Positions 26,020 through 35,452 of a stretch of 64,000 nt of DNA are shown one piece after another. Each line of letters opens with the position of its first letter. The first letter of the stretch is position 1. The stretch is from positions 62,001-126,000 of the forward strand of contig JAMPBO010000002.1 in NCBI GenBank assembly GCA_023666705.1. Reading direction: 5' to 3'. The notes beneath the pieces are model-generated. The model worked only from the letters and a program-made list of their open reading frames with translations. It was not told the origin of the DNA and made no database searches. A program made the position numbers and the translations under genes. Source of the stretch: Bacteroides sp. (GTDB lineage Bacteria > Bacillota > Clostridia > Lachnospirales > Lachnospiraceae).

Positions 26020-26676
26020 ATGAAATCTTTTAATGACGGTTGGGAAAAAATCCATGCAGAGAATGCATGGGGGAAATATCCTTCCGAGCATGTTGTACGC
26101 TTTGTGGCGAGAAACTATTATAAAAAGGAAAGAAAAGCTGTAAGGATATTGGATTTTGGCTGTGGTGCGGGAGCACATACATGGTTTCTTGCCAGGGAGG
26201 GCTTTGATACATATGCATTTGACGGTTCAAAAAGTGCGGTGGAGAGGGCGAAAGCATACCTTGAAAAAGAAGGGCTTAAAGCTGATTTTAAGGTGATGGA
26301 TGCGGTGGAACAAGGTTATGCCAATGACTTTTTTGATTGTGTGATTGATAATGTAACTGTATATGCCAATAAGCTTGATGATATCAGGCGGATGTATCAA
26401 AATATATATAATATGCTAAAGGAAGGTGGAACTATATTAACTGCTGTATTTTCCAAAAATACACAAGGGTATGGTGAAGGCGAGGAAATAGAGAAGGATA
26501 CCTTTATCAGTGTGCAGTTAAGTACGACAATGACGCCGCTGGCCCATTATTTTGATGAAGGAAGCCTCACTGATATACTTGCAGAAATCGGGTTTAAGGA
26601 TATCTGCATGGAGACGAGCCGTTACACAGATAGAGGAAATACAGTCGAGCATATTATTGTTTCCGCAGTTAAATGA
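26020..26676 (+). CDS. Class I SAM-dependent methyltransferase
   Basis: The protein has 218 residues from the ATG at 26020, which follows GTGGAGGCAGC. An ATG at 25966 would fall within the promoter. The SAM site ILDFGCGAGAHTWFLAREGF lies near residues 45-64, followed by FDGSKSAVERAKAYLE and the post-motif DCVIDNVTVYANKLDDIRRM. The rest fits a Methyltransf_11-type domain that fills the whole protein. It is the first gene of the rightward glycan operon, so a sugar or glycan methylation role is likely. The N-terminal GWEKIHAENAWGKYPSE may help bind a nucleotide sugar or polypeptide. No closer assignment is possible. Confidence 0.82.
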   Translation: MKSFNDGWEKIHAENAWGKYPSEHVVRFVARNYYKKERKAVRILDFGCGAGAHTWFLAREGFDTYAFDGSKSAVERAKAYLEKEGLKADFKVMDAVEQGYANDFFDCVIDNVTVYANKLDDIRRMYQNIYNMLKEGGTILTAVFSKNTQGYGEGEEIEKDTFISVQLSTTMTPLAHYFDEGSLTDILAEIGFKDICMETSRYTDRGNTVEHIIVSAVK

Positions 26677-26744
26677 GGCTTCAAATGCATGATACATTTG
26701 GATTGGATTGAAAAATAACATATGGAAGGGAAAAAAGTAAACGG

Positions 26745-28973
26745 ATGGATAAATATATCAGTGTTATAGTGCCGTGTTATAATGGGGTTAAATATCTAGA
26801 CAGATGTATAAAGTCCTTACTAGAGCAAACGATTGGATATCGGCATCTGGAAATGATATTTGTAAATGATGCATCCACAGACAATACATTGGAGCTGTTG
26901 CTTGACTATGAAAAAAAATATCAGGATAACGTAATTGTTATAAACTGTACCCAAAATGGAAGACAAGGAACTGCAAGAAATTTGGGTATCAAGTATTCCA
27001 CCTGTGATTACATTGCATTTCTTGACCAGGATGATTGGATTGATCCAACCATGTACGAAAAATTATATAGTAAGGCGAAGGAACTTGATTTAGATGTTGC
27101 CGGCTGTTTATCAGAAGTGATTCAAACAAAAGAAACGATAAATGAAAATCCAGAAAAAAAAGCGGATGTATATTTTGTCGTAAATGACGAAGCTTCCAGG
27201 GAAAATATGCTTTATAACTGGCACTCTGATGGATTTTGGGTGAATTTGTACCGTAAAAGTGTGATAGTAGATAATGATATTTATTTCCCTGAAAAGTTGG
27301 TATATGATGATAATTACTGGGGAACATTAATTCGATTTTATGTGAAAAGCGTATATGTTTTAGGAGAAGTATTACATCATTATTATTTAACTATGGAATC
27401 CTCATCCAGTTTACAAAAAAATCAAAGGTATCATTTAGACAGATTGAAAGTACAGGAATTGGCACTAAAAGAACTTAAGGAACGAGGGTTTTATGCCAAG
27501 CATAGGGAATATATCAGCAAATCATTTATGTCACCCTATTTTTTTAATTCACTGCATATGTTTTTTGGAAGATTTTCGGCAGTACCAATTGACGTATTCA
27601 GGCATATGGTGAGTACATTACAAAAAGAAATTCCGGACTATATGGAATATGCAGTTAAAAGTGGGTTGGAGAATGAAGCCAAATATCTGATTGATTCAAA
27701 TATAACGCAGGAAGAATTAAATATGCTTCAAGAGGTATATATTAAAAAGGGTATTCGGGCATGTACAAATTATATTAAGAATTTGAGGACAAACTATAGC
27801 GGATTTGTTGAAGAACGAAAAAATACAATTTTAAAATGGAATGAAGCATATTTGCCAACGGAGAAAAAATACATTGAAAAAGTTGACGAATTAATTGGGA
27901 CCGGGACAAATGCTTCCTATGCAAAAATATGTGAAATGTTTGAGGATACGGAAGATTTGTCCAATGATGAAATCATATCAATTGGAAAAATTCCGATTGA
28001 TATATTTAGAGAAAGAGAAGAGCTGTCATATCTGATTCAGGCTGTCAACATATATTACAGAGAGCAGGCTGTAGAGGTTGAGGTTACTATTTTTGACCAT
28101 GGTGACATGCTTGCTGATATTATAGATGCAATAAATGAAGTGAGACTTTTATTATTTGAGTTTGAATTTTTTAAAGAAGATGAACCACTTGTTACATATG
28201 TGAAAAATAATAAAATATCCCATGCAATGTTATCTTATTTGGCTGCTTCATGCATAGGGGAGCTTCGTAAGGTTAAAAAAGAACCATATCATGAACCATC
28301 CAATCAGGATTCAGGACGTCATGCAGGGAAAAAAATAGCGTTTATTTTATGTACAAATAATGATGTTTATGTGCAGCATGCACTGTATTTTATCAGTAAG
28401 CTTGAAGTGCCATATGGCTGCGGGGTGGAGGTTCTTACAATACAGGATGCACATAGCATGACCAGCGGTTATAATGAGGGTATGGCAGCATCAAATGCAA
28501 AATATAAGATTTATTTGCATCAGGATGTATTAATCGTAAATCAATATTTTTTATATGATATCCTTGATTTGTTTGAAGATACAAACATTGGAATGATTGG
28601 CATGGTAGGTGCACCAAAGCTATCTGAAAGTAAGGTTATGTGGTATTCATGCAGAATAGGAAAAATTTATAGTGCGACAGCATATAAAACAGATATTATG
28701 GAATTTCAAGAAGTGAAAGGCAACTATGAAAGTGTGGAGGCTGTTGATGGACTTTTAATGGCAACACAGTATGATATTCCTTGGCGTGAGGACCTGTTTG
28801 ATAAGTGGAATCTGTATGACGTGTCACAGAGCCTGGAGTTTCATAGGAGAGGATATGAGGTTGTCGTACCCAATATGAATGTTCCATGGTGTCTCCATGA
28901 TGTCGGCTTTATGAATTTAGACAATTATTATGATGAGCTTGATAAGCTAAGGAAAGAGTATTATGGGGAATAA
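26745..28973 (+). CDS. Two-domain glycosyltransferase: GT2 plus StrF-like domain
   Basis: The 742-residue protein carries a GT-A family 2 domain at about 1-330. SVIVPCYNGVKYLDRCIKSL and VNDASTDNTLELLL start it, and AFLDQDDW is the nucleotide-metal site. A helical linker of about 170 residues leads to a second domain near 520-742 of the PF13712 (StrF-like) type, with HAGKKIAFILCTNNDVYV, YLHQDVLIVN and VVDGLL-like VEAVDGLLMATQYDIPWRED. The second half is closely related to that of the protein at 41544, whose N-terminal half is a different fold. Two catalytic domains suggest two consecutive sugar additions. An FkbM methyltransferase gene follows, as it does after 41544. Confidence 0.85.
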   Translation: MDKYISVIVPCYNGVKYLDRCIKSLLEQTIGYRHLEMIFVNDASTDNTLELLLDYEKKYQDNVIVINCTQNGRQGTARNLGIKYSTCDYIAFLDQDDWIDPTMYEKLYSKAKELDLDVAGCLSEVIQTKETINENPEKKADVYFVVNDEASRENMLYNWHSDGFWVNLYRKSVIVDNDIYFPEKLVYDDNYWGTLIRFYVKSVYVLGEVLHHYYLTMESSSSLQKNQRYHLDRLKVQELALKELKERGFYAKHREYISKSFMSPYFFNSLHMFFGRFSAVPIDVFRHMVSTLQKEIPDYMEYAVKSGLENEAKYLIDSNITQEELNMLQEVYIKKGIRACTNYIKNLRTNYSGFVEERKNTILKWNEAYLPTEKKYIEKVDELIGTGTNASYAKICEMFEDTEDLSNDEIISIGKIPIDIFREREELSYLIQAVNIYYREQAVEVEVTIFDHGDMLADIIDAINEVRLLLFEFEFFKEDEPLVTYVKNNKISHAMLSYLAASCIGELRKVKKEPYHEPSNQDSGRHAGKKIAFILCTNNDVYVQHALYFISKLEVPYGCGVEVLTIQDAHSMTSGYNEGMAASNAKYKIYLHQDVLIVNQYFLYDILDLFEDTNIGMIGMVGAPKLSESKVMWYSCRIGKIYSATAYKTDIMEFQEVKGNYESVEAVDGLLMATQYDIPWREDLFDKWNLYDVSQSLEFHRRGYEVVVPNMNVPWCLHDVGFMNLDNYYDELDKLRKEYYGE

Positions 28974-29047
28974 GTTAAGCTGCAAGTATATAAGCAGTTA
29001 CATGAATGAGCATTTGGGCACAAAATGAACGAGGAGAAGTTTTTGTT

Positions 29048-30220
29048 ATGAATATTAATTTAGACAAGGCGAGCCGTATAATTCGTGCGTTGATAAGCAA
29101 CAAGGAGTTATCTGCACAGGATACAGATAAAATTCAAACGCTGGTACAGCAGGTTAATGACATAGTATATCATAACTCCATACTTAAATTTCAAGTGCCA
29201 CATGACTGCACAACACCAGATGGTATGAAGGTATTTCAAAGCGAGACGGAGTATATTTTAAAGTTGTGGAGCGAGTTTGAGCAGCTTAGTGCAGGGAATT
29301 ATATTAACAGACAGTTTGCGGAAATATATGGGTTTTTTAAATATATAGATAGTGAAGTGATATATGAAAAGGTTGTGGCGTATTTTGAAGGCTTGCCGGT
29401 TGAAATAAAAGAAAGCTTTTTGTCGTTGACAAAAAGATATGTTTATATGGACACAAAGTTGGATTACAGAGAAAAAGATTATTCTTTGATTAGAAAGCAT
29501 GTTGAGGTTATGTGCAGCAGGGTGGAAGATTATAAGTGGCTGTATGATAATTTAGGAGATTGGCGTTCTAAATTAATATTAAATGAGATTATCACATATT
29601 GGTTTACGTTTGATTTGGATATGCTATGGAATTTGCAGAAAAGTATTTTCCCTGAGTATTACGACTTGGATATATTGACATGCAGCTCTGAGGAGGTGTT
29701 TGTTGATTGTGGTGCATATATAGGAGATTCAGCATTAGATTATATAAATGTATATGGTAAATATAAAAGGATATATTGTTATGAGTTTACTCCGGATACG
29801 TACAAACAGTTGGAGGAAAATTTATCAGGAGCAGATAATGTTATATTGAAAAATAAGGGAGTGGGAAGTAAAAACGAGACAATTTATATACAAGATAATG
29901 AGTTTAAGGCAGGCAACAGTATTGCAAGAAAAGGGAACTGTCCCGTGGAGCTTATAACCTTGGATGATGATATCGAAGAGCCTGTTACTTGTATTAAAAT
30001 GGATATAGAGGGTGCTGAGAAGGATGCACTTGAGGGTGCAAAAGGGCACATAATAAATGAGAAACCCAAATTACTTATTTGTGCATATCACATTCCAGAG
30101 GATATTTTTGATATTCCGAAAATGGTTACAGATATGAGGGACGATTATAAATTGTATTTGAGATATGATGGAAAACCAGGTGGTATATGGCCATGTGACT
30201 ATGTGATATATGCACTATAA
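29048..30220 (+). CDS. FkbM-family methyltransferase, copy 1
   Basis: The 390-residue protein is read from ATG 29048 after GAGGAG. A frame opening at 29006 is possible but would add 14 residues not matched in the close relative at 43903. The N-terminal 200 residues are a helical domain shared only with that relative. The C-terminal part is an FkbM domain: EVFVDCGAYIGDSALDY near residue 216 binds SAM, YCYEFTPDTYKQLEENL follows, and CIKMDIEGAEKDALEGA near 325 is the FkbM signature. FkbM enzymes O-methylate sugars or polyketides. It forms a cassette with the preceding two-domain glycosyltransferase, so it probably caps or methylates the sugar that enzyme adds. Confidence 0.85.
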   Translation: MNINLDKASRIIRALISNKELSAQDTDKIQTLVQQVNDIVYHNSILKFQVPHDCTTPDGMKVFQSETEYILKLWSEFEQLSAGNYINRQFAEIYGFFKYIDSEVIYEKVVAYFEGLPVEIKESFLSLTKRYVYMDTKLDYREKDYSLIRKHVEVMCSRVEDYKWLYDNLGDWRSKLILNEIITYWFTFDLDMLWNLQKSIFPEYYDLDILTCSSEEVFVDCGAYIGDSALDYINVYGKYKRIYCYEFTPDTYKQLEENLSGADNVILKNKGVGSKNETIYIQDNEFKAGNSIARKGNCPVELITLDDDIEEPVTCIKMDIEGAEKDALEGAKGHIINEKPKLLICAYHIPEDIFDIPKMVTDMRDDYKLYLRYDGKPGGIWPCDYVIYAL

Positions 30221-30312
30221 TTATATTTGATAAGTTCAGAACTTTAAAAAAGAAAGACAGAAGGAAGTCTGCCAACAGAAAGATACGTGAATATTAAACA
30301 AAGGAGGGCAAT

Positions 30313-31092
30313 ATGAAGGTCGTAATTTTAGCGGGTGGTTTCGGAACGAGAATATCCGAGGAATCGGAATATAAACCAAAGCCTATGATTGAAATCGGTG
30401 GTATGCCCATTTTGTGGCATATTATGAAGGAGTATTCTGTATATGGGTTCCATGAATTTATAATCTGTGCAGGATATAAGCAGCATATGATAAAGAAGTG
30501 GTTTGCGGATTATTTTCTTTATACGTCTGACATGACCTTTGATTTCACGCAGGGAAATAAAATGACGATTCACGACCAAAAATCAGAACCGTGGAAGGTG
30601 ACGGTTGTGAACACGGGACCACATACCATGACAGGAGGACGTATAAAGCGGATTAAGCCCTATGTGGAAAATGAAACATTTCTTATGACATATGGAGACG
30701 GTGTGTGTGATGTTGATATTTCTAAGCTGGTTGCCTTTCATAACAGTCATGGAAAAATTGCAACGCTTACATCGGTTATGATGAATCAGCAAAAGGGCGT
30801 GCTCGATATCGGAGGAGATAATGCCGTTCGTTCCTTCCGTGAGAAAAGCATGACGGATGGGGCACCGATCAATGCGGGATATATGGTTTTAGAACCAAAA
30901 ATATTTGATTATATTGAGGGTGACGATACGGTTTTTGAGCAGGAACCATTAAGAAGTCTGGCGGAAGAAGGAGAACTGATGTCCTATTTACATAAAGGTT
31001 ACTGGCAGTGTATGGACACAAAACGGGAAAAAGATATATTAGAGCACTTATGGGAAACAAAACAGGCACCTTGGAAGAAATGGGAGGATTAA
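30313..31092 (+). CDS. rfbF: Glucose-1-phosphate cytidylyltransferase
   Basis: RfbF makes CDP-glucose from CTP and glucose-1-phosphate, the entry to CDP-linked 3,6-dideoxyhexoses. The 259-residue length is normal. VVILAGGFGTRISEESEYKP at residues 3-22 is the activation loop, followed by KPMIEIGGMPILWHIMKEYS. LMTYGDGVCDVDI near residue 117 holds the metal Asp, and the C-terminal WQCMDTKREKDILEHLWE is typical of RfbF. It has a good ribosome site, AAAGGAGGGC. It opens the CDP-sugar set and is followed at 2 bases by rfbH; the partner dehydratase rfbG is 7 kb downstream. Confidence 0.95.
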   Translation: MKVVILAGGFGTRISEESEYKPKPMIEIGGMPILWHIMKEYSVYGFHEFIICAGYKQHMIKKWFADYFLYTSDMTFDFTQGNKMTIHDQKSEPWKVTVVNTGPHTMTGGRIKRIKPYVENETFLMTYGDGVCDVDISKLVAFHNSHGKIATLTSVMMNQQKGVLDIGGDNAVRSFREKSMTDGAPINAGYMVLEPKIFDYIEGDDTVFEQEPLRSLAEEGELMSYLHKGYWQCMDTKREKDILEHLWETKQAPWKKWED

Positions 31093-31094
31093 GT

Positions 31095-32435
31095 ATGTTT
31101 CAGGACAAGACAGAGCAACAGGCAAAGGATGAAATACTAAGTTTGGTAAAAGAGTATTGTGATACATTTCACAATCAAAGGAAGCCATTTGAGCCGGGAG
31201 ACAGAATTGCATATGCTTCAAGGGTATATGATTCGGATGAAATGTGCAATCTGGTTGACGCTGCATTAGAGTTTTGGCTTACCTCGGGTAGATACACAAA
31301 TGAATTTGAAAAAGAATTTTCCAAATATTTAGGCGTGAAATACTGTTCGCTTGTGAATTCAGGCTCCTCTGCAAATCTGCTTGCTTTCATGGCACTTACG
31401 TCGCCGCTTTTGGGTGAAAGGCAGGTACGGCCCGGTGATGAAATGATTACGGTGGCAGCAGGCTTTCCGACTACGGTTACCCCTGCCATACAATATGGCG
31501 TGGTTCCTGTTTTTATTGATGTTACAATCCCACAATATAATATGGACGTGGGTATGCTTGAGACGGCATTGTCAGATAAGACAAAGGTTGTGATGGCGGC
31601 ACATACGCTTGGAAATCCATTTGACCTAAAGGCGGTCAGGGAATTTTGTGACAAGCATGGGCTTTGGTTGATTGAGGATAATTGTGATGCACTTGGAACA
31701 ACATATGAGATAGACGGCGAGGTCCGTTATACGGGAACAATCGGAGATATCGGTACATCGTCATTTTATCCGCCGCACCATATGACAATGGGAGAAGGCG
31801 GTGCCGTTTATACAAATAATCCATTGCTCCATAAATGTGTCCGTTCTTTTCGGGATTGGGGCAGGGATTGTGTATGTAATCCGGGTCAGGACAATATGTG
31901 TGGTCACAGGTTTGACGGAAAGTATGGCGAACTGCCCTCAGGATATGACCATAAGTATGTTTATTCCCATTTTGGTTATAACCTTAAGGCAACAGATATG
32001 CAGGCTGCCGTCGGATGTGCACAGCTTAAAAAGTTCCCGTCTTTCGTTGAGAAAAGAAAAAAGAATTTTGCACGCTTAAGGGATGCATTAAAGGGATGCG
32101 GGGATAAGCTGATTTTGCCTGAGGCATGTGAACATTCTGACCCAAGCTGGTTTGGATTTTTGATTACATGTAAGGAGGGCGTGGACCGTAATGTACTGGT
32201 TCCTTACCTTGAGGGAAAGGGGATACAGACGCGTATGCTGTTTGCAGGAAATCTTGTGAAGCATCCTTGCTTTGACCAAATGAGAAAAACGGGAAAAGGA
32301 TACCGTATAGCAGGCGAATTGACAAATACAGACCGTATCATGAGAGATTCTTTTTGGATTGGTGTATACCCGGGAATGACGGATGAAATGACGGATTATA
32401 TGGCGAAGATTATAAAAGAAGCGGTTATGGGTTGA
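31095..32435 (+). CDS. rfbH: CDP-4-keto-6-deoxyglucose 3-dehydrase (E1 type)
   Basis: This 446-residue PMP/iron-sulfur enzyme removes the C3 hydroxyl of CDP-4-keto-6-deoxyglucose. I take ATG 31095 after TGGGAGG and reject the longer frame from 31008 that overlaps rfbF. The DegT-fold Schiff-base lysine is replaced by His229 in SSFYPPHHMTMGEGG, the diagnostic change of E1 enzymes. The cysteines for the [2Fe-2S] cluster are present: C197 in DNCDALG and C259, C261 and C269 in CVCNPGQDNMC. E1 needs an electron-transfer partner (E3/YerD type); none is encoded next to it in this window. Confidence 0.95.
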   Translation: MFQDKTEQQAKDEILSLVKEYCDTFHNQRKPFEPGDRIAYASRVYDSDEMCNLVDAALEFWLTSGRYTNEFEKEFSKYLGVKYCSLVNSGSSANLLAFMALTSPLLGERQVRPGDEMITVAAGFPTTVTPAIQYGVVPVFIDVTIPQYNMDVGMLETALSDKTKVVMAAHTLGNPFDLKAVREFCDKHGLWLIEDNCDALGTTYEIDGEVRYTGTIGDIGTSSFYPPHHMTMGEGGAVYTNNPLLHKCVRSFRDWGRDCVCNPGQDNMCGHRFDGKYGELPSGYDHKYVYSHFGYNLKATDMQAAVGCAQLKKFPSFVEKRKKNFARLRDALKGCGDKLILPEACEHSDPSWFGFLITCKEGVDRNVLVPYLEGKGIQTRMLFAGNLVKHPCFDQMRKTGKGYRIAGELTNTDRIMRDSFWIGVYPGMTDEMTDYMAKIIKEAVMG

Positions 32436-32457
32436 TGTTGAAAAGGGGGTTATCGAT

Positions 32458-33630
32458 GTGAGTTACAGATTGTCAAATGCAGCAGAGCTGCTTCAGGGTC
32501 AGCCGATGTTTAAAATCCTGTCAAGAATAAAAGAGATGGAGCGGGCAGGAGAGCATATTGTCCACTTTGAAATCGGAGACCCGGATTTTTCATCGCCGAC
32601 CAATGTTATCAAGGCTTGTGAGGATGCATTGGAGAACGGCTACACCCACTACTCTGATTCGATGGGTGATTATGAATTCCGCAAGGCGATTGCCGAGAAT
32701 AATATGTTTACAAGAGGATTTCAGCCTGATATCAGTCAGGTTTTGGTTACCCCGGGTGCAAATATTATGATTTATTATGCCGTGCGTTGTCTGGTAAATC
32801 CGGGGGATGAGGTTATCGTTCAGGACCCATGTTTTCCAACCTATTTATCCGTATTTAATTTTTGCGGGGTTAAGGCGGTAGGTGTTCCGCTTAAAGAGGA
32901 AAATGAATTCAGGCTGCAGCCAAGGGATTTGGAACAGGTAATCACGGAAAAAACACGGCTGATTATAATAAACAGTCCGCACAATCCAACAGGTGCGGTT
33001 ATGCGTAAGGAGGAGCTTGAGGAGATTGCAAATATTGCTTTGGAGCATAAGGTTTATTTGTATCTGGATGAAATTTATTCGAGGATGAACTGGGGTGAGA
33101 CTTCATTTTTCAGTCCGTCAATTGTGGATAAATGTAAGGATTACATGATTTTGGCAAACGGTTTTTCTAAGGCATTTGCCATGACGGGATGGAGGCTTGG
33201 CGTGGGTATCGGGCCAAGTGATGTAATAGAGAAAATGGGACTTTTGTTACAGACAACGTCGTCCTGTGTCCCAAGCTTTATCCAACAGGCAGGTATTGAG
33301 GCAATCCGTGGTGACCAGTCACAGGTAAAGCAAATGATGGCGGAGTATAAGAGAAGGCGGGACATTTTAGTTTCGGGTTTAAATGAAATAGACAAAATAG
33401 AATGTTTAAATCCAGGCGGGGCATTTTATGTATTCCCAAACATCAAAGCTACAGGGCTGACAAGTGCGGAGTTCACAAAACGTCTGCTCGAGGAAGCTAA
33501 GGTTGGGGTATGTTCAGGCCGTGATTTCGGAGAAGCGGGAGAGGGCTACATCAGACTTTGCTATGCAACCTCAGAGGATGAAATTGTAGAAGGCGTCAGA
33601 CGGATTAAGACATTCGTTGACAGTTTATAA
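32458..33630 (+). CDS. Class I/II PLP aminotransferase in the CDP-sugar set
   Basis: The 390-residue protein starts at GTG 32458 after AAAAGGGGG. It has fold-type I aspartate aminotransferase motifs: HFEIGDPDFSSPTNV near residue 41, INSPHNPTGAV near 175 with its cofactor-site Asn, LYLDEIYS near 202, and the Schiff-base lysine K238 in NGFSKAFAMTGWRLG. These enzymes usually act on amino and keto acids, unlike the DegT sugar aminotransferases. Next to a TPP enzyme it may set the supply of a keto acid, or aminate the side branch made on the sugar. The substrate cannot be read from sequence. Confidence 0.85.
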   Translation: MSYRLSNAAELLQGQPMFKILSRIKEMERAGEHIVHFEIGDPDFSSPTNVIKACEDALENGYTHYSDSMGDYEFRKAIAENNMFTRGFQPDISQVLVTPGANIMIYYAVRCLVNPGDEVIVQDPCFPTYLSVFNFCGVKAVGVPLKEENEFRLQPRDLEQVITEKTRLIIINSPHNPTGAVMRKEELEEIANIALEHKVYLYLDEIYSRMNWGETSFFSPSIVDKCKDYMILANGFSKAFAMTGWRLGVGIGPSDVIEKMGLLLQTTSSCVPSFIQQAGIEAIRGDQSQVKQMMAEYKRRRDILVSGLNEIDKIECLNPGGAFYVFPNIKATGLTSAEFTKRLLEEAKVGVCSGRDFGEAGEGYIRLCYATSEDEIVEGVRRIKTFVDSL

Positions 33631-33641
33631 GGAGGAGAACT

Positions 33642-35444
33642 ATGAGAGCTTGTGATTTGATTGCGGATTACATATATAAGCAGGGGATTGAGGATGTGTT
33701 TATGGTTTCGGGAGGAGGACTGATGTACCTTACGGATGGACTTGCCTGCAATCAGAATTTAAAAAAGATTTGCTGTCACCATGAACAGGCAGTTGCCATG
33801 GCAGCCGTTGGTTATGCGAAATATAGAGGAATGGGTTGTGCGTATGTTACAACAGGCTGTGGCGGAACGAACACAATGACAGGTGTATTAAATGCATGGC
33901 AGGACAATGTGCCTTGTATATTTGTATCGGGACAATGTAAGCAAAAGGAGACTCTGGGGTATATAGGACTTCCCATAAGGCAGGTTGGTGTACAGGAGGC
34001 TGACATTGTTGAACTGGTAAAACCGATTACAAAATATGCAGTTATTATAAGAAATGTGAATGACGTACTGTACCATCTGGAAAAGGCATTTTATCTGGCA
34101 AGGCAGGGAAGACCTGGACCTGTATGGATTGATGTGCCGATGGATATACAGTCAGCGGAAATAGATGTCAACACATTGCGGCATTTTAATCCAAATGAAT
34201 TAAAGGAAGAAAAAACAAAGATATCCGGGTGGGAGCTCGAAGATTTAGTTAAGAGCCTGCAGCAGGCGGAGCGTCCGGTTATTATAGGCGGACATGGTAT
34301 CAGGCTTGCAGGTGCAGTCGATGCATTTAATGAACTGGTACATAAATATAAAATACCAACCGTGTATTCAAGAATGGGGCTTGATGTTATGCCGACCATG
34401 GACAGATATAACATTGGAAGAATCGGAAATAAGGGTACAAGAGCCGGCAATTTTGCAGTGCAGAATGCGGATTTGGTTATTGCAATCGGAAGCAGATTAA
34501 GCGTGAGCAGTACAGGTCAGGAGTATGAATATTTTGCCCGTGAGGCAAAGGTGATTGCGGTTGACATTGACAGATATGAGCATATGAAAAATACAGTCCA
34601 TGTAGATTCTGTCATTGTGGCAGATGCAAAAAATGTCATAGATAAGCTTCTTGCATCGGAGGAGCTTTCGGTAAAGGATTACTCCGCATGGGCGGACAGA
34701 TGCCTTGCATGGAAGGAAAAATATCCTGTATGTCTGAAAGAATACTATGATGATTCTGAGGGCATTAACATGTATGTTTTTGTGGAGGAGCTTTCCAGGT
34801 GTCTTCATGATGATTCGGTTGTTGTTACGGATGCAGGCTCGGCAGTTTATGTTCCTGCACAGGGAATCCGCACATCAAAGCTGACACAGAGATATATTAC
34901 AAGTGGGGCACAGGCGGAGATGGGCTTTACCGTTCCTGCAACGGTAGGTGTATCAACCGCACGTGGCTTCGGACAGACAATCGGTATTACGGGAGACGGC
35001 AGTTTTCAAATGAACCTGCAGGAGCTTCAGACGATTGTGCACAATAAGCTGCCGGTTAAACTGTTCGTGTGGAATAATGACGGCTATTTGTCAATTCGTG
35101 CGACCCAGAATAAGTTTTTTGAGGGACGCTTTATCGGAACGGATAACACATCAGGCGTGTCTTTTCCTGATTTGGCAAAGCTTGCGGATGCATACGGAAT
35201 CAAATATTATAAAATGGATAAGATTGCAGACATGCATGAGCAATTAGAAACAATTTTAGGGGATGACGAGCCTGTTTTATGTGAGGTGATATCAATCAGG
35301 GATCAGCTTGTTGCACCGACGGTAAGCTCACGTACACTTCCTGACGGAAGACTTGTCTCCTCACCGATTGAAGACATGTTTCCATTTTTGTCCAGAGAGG
35401 AATTTGAGGAAAATATGATTGTGGAGCCTGTAAAAAACAGTTAG
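33642..35444 (+). CDS. TPP-dependent enzyme, acetolactate-synthase/YerE-like
   Basis: The 600-residue protein has the three domains of the acetolactate synthase family. The N-terminal pyrimidine domain carries the catalytic Glu48 in CCHHEQAVAMAAVGYA. The middle domain (about 190-330) begins near EDLVKSLQQAERPVIIGGHG. The C-terminal diphosphate domain has the TPP motif, with GDGSFQMNLQELQ near 453 ending at NNDGY. Biosynthetic acetolactate synthase would not be expected between sugar genes. In yersiniose synthesis YerE adds a two-carbon unit from pyruvate to the CDP-4-keto-3,6-dideoxy sugar made by RfbF/G/H. That role fits this place well, but it is inference. Confidence 0.85.
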   Translation: MRACDLIADYIYKQGIEDVFMVSGGGLMYLTDGLACNQNLKKICCHHEQAVAMAAVGYAKYRGMGCAYVTTGCGGTNTMTGVLNAWQDNVPCIFVSGQCKQKETLGYIGLPIRQVGVQEADIVELVKPITKYAVIIRNVNDVLYHLEKAFYLARQGRPGPVWIDVPMDIQSAEIDVNTLRHFNPNELKEEKTKISGWELEDLVKSLQQAERPVIIGGHGIRLAGAVDAFNELVHKYKIPTVYSRMGLDVMPTMDRYNIGRIGNKGTRAGNFAVQNADLVIAIGSRLSVSSTGQEYEYFAREAKVIAVDIDRYEHMKNTVHVDSVIVADAKNVIDKLLASEELSVKDYSAWADRCLAWKEKYPVCLKEYYDDSEGINMYVFVEELSRCLHDDSVVVTDAGSAVYVPAQGIRTSKLTQRYITSGAQAEMGFTVPATVGVSTARGFGQTIGITGDGSFQMNLQELQTIVHNKLPVKLFVWNNDGYLSIRATQNKFFEGRFIGTDNTSGVSFPDLAKLADAYGIKYYKMDKIADMHEQLETILGDDEPVLCEVISIRDQLVAPTVSSRTLPDGRLVSSPIEDMFPFLSREEFEENMIVEPVKNS

Positions 35445-35452
35445 GAGCTGAA

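Noticed and set aside
33642-35444. Housekeeping acetolactate synthase (ilvB)
   Set aside because: The fold agrees, but no small subunit (ilvN) or other branched-chain amino acid genes are present, and the gene is flanked by CDP-sugar enzymes on both sides.
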